Assembly: GCA_947571115.1 (NCBI GenBank) | Contig: CANOWW010000018.1 | Coordinates: 1-38,251 of the forward strand | Direction of reading: 5' to 3' | From: an uncultured Clostridium sp. | GTDB lineage: Bacteria > Bacillota > Clostridia > TANB77 > CAG-508 | DNA: 38,251 nt | Shown: positions 28,419-34,660 of the stretch, in pieces | How positions within the stretch are numbered: the stretch's first letter is position 1 | Layout: every line of letters begins with the position of its first letter | Notes under the pieces: model-generated | Told to the model about the DNA's origin: nothing | The model's input: only the letters and a program-made list of their open reading frames with translations | Database searches by the model: none | Program-made: the position numbers and the translations under genes

Positions 28419-28454
28419 AACTATATCTTTCTTTCATTTTTTCTATCACTTCAA

Positions 28455-28498
28455 CAAAAAAATCCCCCCGCATTCCAAACATTTCTAGAACACGGGGG
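28455..28498 (-). terminator. Strong GC-rich terminator of the 28514 cassette
   Basis: Minus strand: CCCCCGTGTTCTAG, loop, GGAATGCGGGGGG, then ATTTTTTTG. Nearly identical to 28953-28993. Confidence 0.85.
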
Positions 28499-28513
28499 AA
28501 CAAGCCTTATGGT

Positions 28514-28828
28514 TTATCTCATTGCACCACTTACCATTTCAGTCGCACTTCTAAAAAACTCTTCGCGCAGCTCTTTATTAAAAAACTCCAGCTCAAAAAT
28601 TATGCTTTTCTTATCATAACACTGCATCCGTGTTAACTCTGCTCCAAACACTTTCCCAGATTTTAACAGAGCCCCTACACGGTCAAATTGACAACTCCAT
28701 CTCTGAAACATCATTTCTGCTTGTTCCAGACTTGTTCTTTGTTCCATTTTTACCTCGATTGGAATTGTAAATTCAACACCTCTCTCTCCTATCTTTTTAG
28801 TAGTACAATTGATTTTAATTTTTTCCAT
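28514..28828 (-). CDS. Unknown accessory protein, paralogue of the 29003 gene
   Basis: Length 104 residues from ATG 28828 (GGAGG seven bases upstream). Not recognised. It shares GERG(V/I)-x-(F/I)T with the next gene and a helix-rich middle (SLEQAEMMFQRWSCQFDRVG). In-frame CGG at 28630 encodes Arg in ELTRMQCYD; a +1 shift there would meet a stop. Promoter, leader and terminator are individual to this gene and copied in its neighbour. Confidence 0.6.
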   Translation of the reverse strand: MEKIKINCTTKKIGERGVEFTIPIEVKMEQRTSLEQAEMMFQRWSCQFDRVGALLKSGKVFGAELTRMQCYDKKSIIFELEFFNKELREEFFRSATEMVSGAMR

Positions 28829-28913
28829 AATATAACCTCCAAATTTTTGATAAAATTGTCAGCGAGTTTCTAAGTAAATATGAGGTTAAATTGCCACCTA
28901 ATTTTTACTTAAT
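28829..28913 (-). promoter_or_regulatory. Conserved 5' leader of the 28514 gene
   Basis: TTAAGTAAAAATTAGGTG can fold back with AACCT and TTTACTTA, then AAATTTGGAGGTTAT leads to ATG. The same leader recurs at 29351-29436. It could be an RNA regulator or simply a duplicated unit. Confidence 0.6.
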
Positions 28914-28916
28914 TAT

Positions 28917-28945
28917 ATTATATAACATTTACATAAAATTGTCAA
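28917..28945 (-). promoter_or_regulatory. Consensus promoter of the 28514 gene
   Basis: TTGACA (28945-28940), 17-base spacer ATTTTATGTAAATGTTA, TATAAT (28922-28917). Confidence 0.8.
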
Positions 28946-28952
28946 GTGTTAT

Positions 28953-28993
28953 AAAAAATCCCCCCGCGTTCCAAACATTTCTAGAACACGGGA
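28953..28993 (-). terminator. Strong GC-rich terminator of the 29003 cassette
   Basis: Minus strand: CTCCCGTGTTCTAG, loop, GGAACGCGGGGGG, then ATTTTTTAT. Near copy of 28455-28498. Confidence 0.85.
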
Positions 28994-29002
28994 GTTTCTC
29001 TG

Positions 29003-29350
29003 CTACATTTCAGTTGTCTGCTTCGTCAGCTGCCCCATATTTTCCTTAAATTTCTCTTTCTCAGCTTCTGAACAAAACGTCAAATACAGCATTAATTTTC
29101 CGGGAGCATCTTCCGTTTTTTCCAATGTCGCATTCATTATCGCTGCTGCCTCCAGCAGAGCTCTTATCTCCTCATACTCTGCCGCTTTTTCCGCATCTTT
29201 TTCAATGCTGCGCCGATAGCGGTAGAAATTTTCCATCTCAAATATATTTTTCGGGCAAATATGTAGCCTCCCAGTAATGGCATAAAGATGAAAAGTAATC
29301 TTAATTCCCCTTTCTCCAAAGTCTTCTAAAATCGAATCAATTTTTATCAC
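29003..29350 (-). CDS. Unknown accessory protein, paralogue of the 28514 gene
   Basis: About 115 residues. Start set at GTG 29350: GGAGG lies eight bases upstream, and a TTG at 29365 would sit inside the ribosome site. The middle is helical and Glu/Ala-rich (EKDAEKAAEYEEIRALLEAA). CGG at 29215 encodes Arg in YRYRRSIEK. It shares its beginning and its leader with the gene at 28514. Function unknown. Confidence 0.6.
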   Translation of the reverse strand: MIKIDSILEDFGERGIKITFHLYAITGRLHICPKNIFEMENFYRYRRSIEKDAEKAAEYEEIRALLEAAAIMNATLEKTEDAPGKLMLYLTFCSEAEKEKFKENMGQLTKQTTEM

Positions 29351-29436
29351 TTTATTAACCTCCAAATTTTTGATGCTGTCTACAAGTTTCTAAGTAAACA
29401 CAAGGTTATGTTGCTCACCTAATTTTTACTTAAGTG
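29351..29436 (-). promoter_or_regulatory. Conserved 5' leader of the 29003 gene
   Basis: TTAAGTAAAAATTAGGTG, AACCT, TTTACTTAGAAACT, TTTGGAGGTTA in the same order as at 28829-28913, with changes mainly in loops. Confidence 0.6.
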
Positions 29437-29438
29437 AT

Positions 29439-29467
29439 ATTATACACTATTTTACAGAAAATGTAAA
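29439..29467 (-). promoter_or_regulatory. Promoter of the 29003 gene
   Basis: TTTACA (29467-29462), 17-base spacer TTTTCTGTAAAATAGTG, TATAAT (29444-29439). Confidence 0.72.
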
Positions 29468-29470
29468 GAG

Positions 29471-29983
29471 TTAATTTTGAACCTCTTCCGTGTTTTCAGT
29501 TATCCCAATTTCCTGCCCTTCTACTAAAAACTTCACATCCGCTACTTCATTTAGCTCTAGCATAGTTTTTGTGATAGAATCCGTGCAATTTCTCTTTTCT
29601 GTTTCATCTTGCGCCGCTTTATCCACAAATTCCTTTGAAAAATTTACCTGCAAAACGCCACCAACCAATTCAGCCCCAAGCAGCCTTGTTCCTTCTGGAA
29701 TTGTTTTTGCCAAAAAATCGCTCTGTGGCCCATTTATCAGCATGTTTATCAATTCCGCATAGGGCTCTAACAACAATTCCTTTGAATCAATCAAGCGCGT
29801 TTCCTTTTGCAATTCCCTGGTTTGCGCATTTTGAAAATACAATGTAATCATCGTTTTTCGCAAATCCACATCTTCAATTTCCACCTCTGGCACATATTCC
29901 ACCTCAACATTTGTATGAAATAACAGCACTCCTACAATCATGATTACCACAACTACCAAAATAACAATAATCGCTTTTTTCAT
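29471..29983 (-). CDS. GerMN-domain membrane-anchored protein
   Basis: Length 170 residues. N-terminal helix (about 4-25), then a GerMN (sporulation/germination) domain: ITLYFQNAQTREL, LLEPYAELINMLINGP, LLGAELVGGVLQVNFSKEF. GerMN domains lie on the outer membrane face. This fits a sporulating lineage, though non-sporulation members exist. ATG 29983 follows AAAGGGGG. Confidence 0.82.
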   Translation of the reverse strand: MKKAIIVILVVVVIMIVGVLLFHTNVEVEYVPEVEIEDVDLRKTMITLYFQNAQTRELQKETRLIDSKELLLEPYAELINMLINGPQSDFLAKTIPEGTRLLGAELVGGVLQVNFSKEFVDKAAQDETEKRNCTDSITKTMLELNEVADVKFLVEGQEIGITENTEEVQN

Positions 29984-30123
29984 CGTAATTCCCCCTTTTT
30001 AATCTACTTGCATTTTATTCGTTTTTTGTACAATTATGCCAAGCAATTTTCGTGCAAAATTTGTCGAAAATCGTCAAATCTTGTTTTAAAAACTAGATAA
30101 CCTTATTTTTTATACGATTTGTA

Positions 30124-30152
30124 TTGACTTTTTCTCCAAAAAGTAATATGAT
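30124..30152 (+). promoter_or_regulatory. Promoter of the trhA-like gene
   Basis: TTGACT, 17 bases, TATGAT; the spacer lacks the ATGTAAA core of the accessory genes. Confidence 0.65.
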
Positions 30153-30185
30153 AAGGGTAGAATTTGATTTTAGAAAGGAATTTTT

Positions 30186-30845
30186 ATGGCAAAAGTTAGA
30201 GATTTTACAAGTGGCTTAACACACTGCATTGGCGCCGTTTTGGCATTGGTTGGAATGGTCGTTTTAATTGTGTTTGCAGCCATTTGGGGCGACAGTTATG
30301 ATGTCGTTTCTTTTACCATTTTTGGTATTGGATTATTTTTATTATATTTATTTAGCACCTTATATCATTGGCTCAACATCAGCAAAAAAGGCATTACTGT
30401 GTTCCGAAAGTTTGACCACATTATGATTTATATTTTGATTGCGTCAAGTTATACGCCAATTTGTCTTGGTCCTTTGCGCGGACCTTGGGGCTGGAGCATT
30501 TTCGGAATTTTATGGACGTTAGCGATTTTAGGAACCATTTTTTCAGCAATTTGGATTAAGGCGCCACGCGCTTTGACAACCACAATTTACTTGATTATGG
30601 GGTGGATGGGAATTATCGCCATTTATCCACTTTACCAGACATTCGCGCAAGCTGGCATGTTGCATGGACTTTTGTGGCTTGTTTTATGTGGCGTGTTTTA
30701 CACGATTGGGGGCATTATTTATTGGTTAAAATTGCCAAAAACAAAATGGAAAGATTTTGGATTTCACGAAATTTTTCATATTTTCGTCATGCTCGGAAGT
30801 GCCAGCCATTACTGGTTTATATTAAGATATGTGCTTAAAATATAA
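30186..30845 (+). CDS. trhA: Hemolysin III/TrhA-family membrane protein (PAQR-like)
   Basis: Length 219 residues with about seven membrane helices. The conserved TSGLTHCIGAVLALVG start, STLYHW, FDHIMIYILIASSYTPICLG and the HEIFHIFVMLGSASHYW end are all present and carry the His ligands of the family. The true function is membrane homeostasis rather than lysis, as far as known. ATG follows GAAAGGA. Confidence 0.9.
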   Translation: MAKVRDFTSGLTHCIGAVLALVGMVVLIVFAAIWGDSYDVVSFTIFGIGLFLLYLFSTLYHWLNISKKGITVFRKFDHIMIYILIASSYTPICLGPLRGPWGWSIFGILWTLAILGTIFSAIWIKAPRALTTTIYLIMGWMGIIAIYPLYQTFAQAGMLHGLLWLVLCGVFYTIGGIIYWLKLPKTKWKDFGFHEIFHIFVMLGSASHYWFILRYVLKI

Positions 30846-30847
30846 AT

Positions 30848-30876
30848 TTGACATTTTTATGTAAATGTGATATAAT
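30848..30876 (+). promoter_or_regulatory. Perfect consensus promoter of the 30953 gene
   Basis: TTGACA, 17-base spacer TTTTTATGTAAATGTGA, TATAAT. The spacer carries ACATTT-TTATGT-AAATGT, a perfect 6-base dyad. Confidence 0.82.
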
Positions 30877-30913
30877 ATATTGAAAGAAACCAAAAAAATT
30901 GAATATCATCACC

Positions 30914-30931
30914 AAGCCATTGTAATGGCTT
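30914..30931 (+). repeat. Hairpin in the 5' leader of the 30953 gene
   Basis: AAGCCATT-GT-AATGGCTT, nine bases before AGGAGG. It may shelter or pace the ribosome site. Confidence 0.6.
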
Positions 30932-30952
30932 GAGCAAAGCAGGAGGAATATT

Positions 30953-31468
30953 ATGGAATTAAAATATGTAGGAAACAACATTTATGGACAAAAGCGATAC
31001 GAATATCCAGTAAATGATAACTGCATCATTTACTGCACTTTGATGAAAAGCTTCAATGAAACAGTTCTGGAATGTATCGTTGGTCTGCCTGGGGGAAAAA
31101 ATGATATGACTAAACAGGAAGCCGAAAAATATCGGTTGGGAATTGAATGCGACGTAGTAGCCTTAACTAAAAAACATCCCAACGTCATTAGTACCAACTT
31201 CTACAAAAAAGATGCTCACTTTGGGGATTTTTATACCGAAGAAGGTCAGCTCATCAAAAAAATGGTCATTCATGAAAAAAAGCATCACCTGTTTGACGGC
31301 ACTGGCTACTATGAAGTGACCAGTAATACCAAGTGTCCTAGCGCCAATTCTACAGAGACTTTTGTCTCTAAAGATGAAGCACATAAATTCATGCTGTCCC
31401 CTGAACTGATTTCCGAAAAAGAGAAATATGAAAAAATTTTTTTGGAAATCTTTGAAAAGTTGCGCTGA
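30953..31468 (+). CDS. Unknown accessory protein with in-frame CGG
   Basis: Length 171 residues from ATG 30953 (AGGAGG seven bases upstream). Not recognised. Soluble, His- and Lys-rich in the middle (VIHEKKHHLFDGTGYYEV), with a helical C-terminus. In-frame CGG at 31133 (KYRLGIECD). Codon use is more GC-rich than in its neighbours. It is a single-gene unit with promoter, leader hairpin and strong terminator. Confidence 0.62.
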   Translation: MELKYVGNNIYGQKRYEYPVNDNCIIYCTLMKSFNETVLECIVGLPGGKNDMTKQEAEKYRLGIECDVVALTKKHPNVISTNFYKKDAHFGDFYTEEGQLIKKMVIHEKKHHLFDGTGYYEVTSNTKCPSANSTETFVSKDEAHKFMLSPELISEKEKYEKIFLEIFEKLR

Positions 31469-31490
31469 CAGTACTATAATTCCAGAACCC

Positions 31491-31535
31491 AAAAAGAAAG
31501 CATTTCGGAAACCTTTTCCGTTATGCTTTCTTTTT
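31491..31535 (+). terminator. Strong terminator of the 30953 gene
   Basis: AAAAAGAAAGCAT and CGGAAA pair with TTTCCG and ATGCTTTCTTTTT. A second, weaker hairpin AAGCCT/AGGCTT follows at 31541-31559. Confidence 0.82.
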
Positions 31536-31574
31536 CCGATAAGCCTTTAAGATAGGCTTGTGAGACAATTTTTC

Positions 31575-32195
31575 TCAAAAATAACCATACTTTTCTTTTA
31601 ATTCTTGCAAATTTAGTTCTGGCAAAACCTTCACAATTTTCTCTAACGTCCTCACTCGTGGCCTTGCTTTGCCCTCTTCCAGACTTTTTACTGTTTTCAA
31701 TTCAACTCCACTTTTTTTCGCCAGCTGTTCTTGTGTAAATGCCGCATTTAATCGCGCTTTCTCGACTTCTGAATTCCCACAAAATTTCAGCAATTCTTCT
31801 AAATTCAAATCAAGCTCTTTTGCCAAAACTTCTAACGTACTTTCACGTGGTCTTACTTCATCTCTTTCAATAAAAGCAATCCCTTCTCGGCACATAAAAC
31901 ATTTCTCGGCAAGCTCTTCTCTAGTCAGATTTTTGCTCAACCGTGCATTCCAAATGATTCGCCCAAGCGAAGATTTTTCAGTCTTAATGTAACCACAAAT
32001 CGTCAAAAGCTCCACAAAATCCAACTCCAAAGTCTTTGATAATTGATAGAGAGTATTTACTCGTGTTTTTTTCCGCTTCCCGCTTTCAATCATCTGTACC
32101 ACAGGCACCCTAATTGTACTTTTTTCCTCCAACTCTTCATAAGAAAATCCCTTTTTTAGGCGCGCTTCTTCAATTATTGTTGCTAATGTCTGCAT
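31575..32195 (-). CDS. Regulator with three tandem XRE-type HTH domains
   Basis: Length 206 residues. Three helix-turn-helix repeats follow one another: about residues 1-65 (YEELEEKSTIRVPVVQMIES), 73-135 (TREELAEKCFMCREGIAFIE) and 145-203 (TQEQLAKKSGVELKTVKSLE). Multiple HTH units in one chain are unusual and suggest binding of repeated or extended operator sites. Two in-frame CGG codons (32075, 31943) encode Arg within conserved HTH positions and do not shift. It lies 21 bases after the upstream HTH gene, probably an operon from 32679. Confidence 0.78.
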   Translation of the reverse strand: MQTLATIIEEARLKKGFSYEELEEKSTIRVPVVQMIESGKRKKTRVNTLYQLSKTLELDFVELLTICGYIKTEKSSLGRIIWNARLSKNLTREELAEKCFMCREGIAFIERDEVRPRESTLEVLAKELDLNLEELLKFCGNSEVEKARLNAAFTQEQLAKKSGVELKTVKSLEEGKARPRVRTLEKIVKVLPELNLQELKEKYGYF

Positions 32196-32216
32196 AATTT
32201 TCCTCCTGTTCTATTT

Positions 32217-32647
32217 TTAAACATCAATTCCAAGTTGTTTTTTCAAGGCTCTCCTTAATTTGGGTTGCGGTCGTTTTACTTGACCTAACTCAAGCACAGA
32301 AATTGTCTTTGTAACAACAGCACATTTTTTCGCTAAATCAGCCCGCGACCAGCCTTTTTCCAATCTCGCATTTTTTACTTTTTGTGCAAGTGTAACCGCT
32401 TCTCCTTCTTCCCTATATCCTGCCAATTTAGTTAAGTCTTCCAGTATCAGAACATCGGGAAATGCTTCTGACATTTTTCTTAATGTGGAAACGTGAAATT
32501 TAGCCATATCGCCATTCTCAATCCGTAAGACACTTGCTTCACTTAATCCTGTTTTTTGAGCAAATTCTATTTGCGATAATTTCATTTTTCTTCTTGTTTC
32601 ATATATCTTTTGCCCTAATTTAGTACGATCTTTCCGATTTTTTTCAT
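32217..32647 (-). CDS. XRE-type regulator with two HTH domains and an interrupted N-terminus
   Basis: The HTH frame (IEFAQKTGLSEASVLRIENG, then SRADLAKKCAVVTKTISVLE) has no start codon with a ribosome site except ATG 32647 (AGGAGG seven bases upstream), which lies in another frame. They join if the run A7 after ATG (ATG AAA AAA A) slips by -1 or lacks one A, giving MKKNRKDRTKLGQKIYETRR, a normal XRE start. Otherwise ATG 32585 is a weaker internal start. Three in-frame CGG codons (32636, 32525, 32345) read as Arg. This break is unlike the CGG +1 breaks elsewhere. Confidence 0.68.
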
Positions 32648-32678
32648 TGCCTTTCCTCCTAATAACGTAATATCAGGA

Positions 32679-32707
32679 ATTATATCATATTTTACATAAA
32701 ATGTCAA
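32679..32707 (-). promoter_or_regulatory. Consensus promoter of the HTH-regulator operon
   Basis: TTGACA (32707-32702), 17-base spacer TTTTATGTAAAATATGA, TATAAT (32684-32679). ACATTTTA-TG-TAAAATAT is a near-perfect dyad, so the regulators may bind their own promoter. Confidence 0.8.
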
Positions 32708-32735
32708 GAGACTACAACCGTTAGTTAGGACACTT

Positions 32736-33188
32736 TTATCTTTCTTCGTCTTTTTCTACTTCTTTCAATTGGATTAATTTTTGATACAAATCTGCATAAT
32801 CTGTCTGCAATATATCGTCAATTGCTTTTAAAAACTTTTCTTGCAGGTTTACACCTTTGATTTCTCGGCATTTTATGCTCATGCGCCCAGTCCCATTGCC
32901 TTTTGGCAAATCAGCTTCTGGGTCTAACGTTCGTGTTATATCACATAATCTTTTATCCACAAAATAAATCATAGCATCAGCTGAAACATCCTCCAATTTT
33001 CCCGCTTGTTCCATGTCATGCGCTACATACCAGCCCTGCGAATTGTCAAACTCAATCCCTGTTTTTGTGACAAATCCCAAATTTCTCGGATTTTCATAAT
33101 CATCGTCATAACAATACAATATTTCCACATTTTCGGTTTCGTCATCATAACGCAATCTCGTTCTTTTTTCTTTATTTTCTACATGCAT
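32736..33188 (-). CDS. Unknown protein upstream of the HTH operon
   Basis: Length 150 residues from ATG 33188 (AAGGAGA). Not recognised. Acidic, with mixed strands in the middle (ILYCYDDDYENPRNLGFV) and a helical tail. No in-frame CGG. Its own promoter (33219-33247) lacks the shared spacer dyad, so it may not belong to the accessory class. Confidence 0.6.
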   Translation of the reverse strand: MHVENKEKRTRLRYDDETENVEILYCYDDDYENPRNLGFVTKTGIEFDNSQGWYVAHDMEQAGKLEDVSADAMIYFVDKRLCDITRTLDPEADLPKGNGTGRMSIKCREIKGVNLQEKFLKAIDDILQTDYADLYQKLIQLKEVEKDEER

Positions 33189-33218
33189 TATATTATCTCC
33201 TTTTTATTCAATATATTT

Positions 33219-33247
33219 ATTATACTACAAATCCTATGCAGAATCAA
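33219..33247 (-). promoter_or_regulatory. Promoter of the 32736-33188 gene
   Basis: TTGATT (33247-33242), 17 bases, TATAAT (33224-33219). Confidence 0.6.
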
Positions 33248-33248
33248 T

Positions 33249-33289
33249 AAAAACATTGATAGAAAAATCTATTTTCTATCAATGTTTTT
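33249..33289 (-). terminator. Terminator of the response regulator gene
   Basis: Eighteen-base arms AAAAACATTGATAGAAAA / TTTTCTATCAATGTTTTT around five bases, just past the stop at 33300. Confidence 0.85.
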
Positions 33290-33299
33290 CTCTAAAATT

Positions 33300-34088
33300 T
33301 TACTTTTTTATATTATCTGCAATATAGTAGCCAACGCCTCTTTTCGTAATCAAAATCTTTGGATCTGCTTTATCTTTCTCAATTTTCTCACGAATTCGAT
33401 TAATTGTCACATCAATGGTTCTAATCGCGCCAACGTATTCCTCATATTCCCAAATTTCATGCAATAATTGCTCCCTGGAAACCACTTGTCCCGGCTGCAA
33501 AGCCAAATATTGCAAAACATCAAACTCTTTTTTCGTTAAGTTGATAATTCTTCCTTTCATCGTAGCTTCTAATTTCTTCAAGTCTAGCTTCAAATCGCCA
33601 ACTTCTATGATTTCCTCCTCCTCTTTTTCGTCCATCAAGTCCTTTTCGCCACTTACTTTGGCATCCATTTTTCGCAAATTCGCCTTAATTCTTGCCATTA
33701 ATTCGCGAATTTGAAACGGCTTTGTGATATAATCGTCTGCGCCCATTTCCAAGCCCACAATTTTGTCAGATTCGGAATCTCTTGCAGAAACCATTAATAT
33801 TGGCATTGTAGAAAGGTTTAAATAATATCTTATTTTTTTGCAAACTGAAATACCATCTAATTTGGGAATCATAACATCCAATAAAACCAAGTCTGGTCGT
33901 TCTTTAACTGCCATTTCTACAGCTGTGATTCCGTCATATGCTTTTAATGTGTTGTAGCCTTCTTTTTCCAAATTATATACCAACAAATCCATGATACTTT
34001 CTTCATCATCAACTACCAAAATTGTTTTTTTGTCTTGTTCTACTAAGTCAAGATTTTCGATTCCTTCTATTCCCTCTAATCCTTCCAC
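33300..34088 (-). CDS. OmpR/PhoP-type response regulator
   Basis: About 262 residues. The start is GTG 34088 (AAAGGTGG upstream); an earlier GTG at 34100 overlaps the ribosome site. Receiver domain with VVDDEESIM acidic pocket, phospho-acceptor VLLDVMIPKLDG, and K in DYITKPF. An acidic linker follows, then a winged helix (TKKEFDVLQYLALQPG, RTIDVTINRIREKI). No histidine kinase is adjacent. It resembles the WalR/PhoP group. Confidence 0.9.
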   Translation of the reverse strand: MEGLEGIEGIENLDLVEQDKKTILVVDDEESIMDLLVYNLEKEGYNTLKAYDGITAVEMAVKERPDLVLLDVMIPKLDGISVCKKIRYYLNLSTMPILMVSARDSESDKIVGLEMGADDYITKPFQIRELMARIKANLRKMDAKVSGEKDLMDEKEEEEIIEVGDLKLDLKKLEATMKGRIINLTKKEFDVLQYLALQPGQVVSREQLLHEIWEYEEYVGAIRTIDVTINRIREKIEKDKADPKILITKRGVGYYIADNIKK

Positions 34089-34153
34089 AAAAAATCCCAC
34101 CTTTCTTTTCTTAAGTTATTTATATCACATTTATTTTATTTCGGCAAGTTTTT

Positions 34154-34649
34154 TTACATATAAATTTGAATCTGATAAATTTTTCCGTCATCACTTAGCA
34201 GAATTTTCTTTTCTTTTACTTCAGCTCCATTGAGCAAAAACTTTTCCACACCACGATTTTTACCATCTTTATTTTTGACAACAATATGATAAATGCTTGT
34301 TTTATATTTATATTTGATTTCATATTCTTTCCACGTTTTAGCAATACATGGCTCCACGCTTAGGAACCCATTTTTGATTTTCAAGCCCAAAATATACTCC
34401 AAAATGGCTTTATAATACCAACTGCTAGAACCTGTGTACCAATTCCAACCACCGCGCCCTAACAAATCTTTGTTGGCATAAATATCGGCTTCCATAACAT
34501 ACGGCTCCAACTTGAACCTTTTTGCCTCTTCTTTGGTTTTAGAATGTTCAATCGGGTTAATAAGTTCCGCAAATTCCACAGCTTTATCTCCAAAACCAAG
34601 CAGCGCTTCTGCAATAATCAGCCAGCAACTCGCATGTGTGTATTGTTAT
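34154..34649 (-). pseudogene. 3' remnant of a GH94 phosphorylase/glucan synthase-type gene, cut by the recombinase element
   Basis: The frame enters at about 34645 with YTHASCWLIIAEALLGFG, then NPIEHSK, GRGGWNWYTGSSSWYY and ILEYILGLK, all hallmarks of GH94 C-terminal parts (cyclic beta-1,2-glucan synthase or cellobiose phosphorylase type). Upstream the frame hits TAA at the join with the element. The missing 5' part (probably over 2 kb) is not in the window and should lie beyond the far end of the element. Confidence 0.82.
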
Positions 34650-34660
34650 TATAGTCATTT
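34641..34660. mobile_element. Left end (attachment join) of the serine recombinase element
   Basis: Between the last GH94 codon that fits and the recombinase stop at 34661 lies the join. The core dinucleotide cannot be fixed without the other end. The element runs right past the window edge or to an end I cannot see. Confidence 0.6.
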
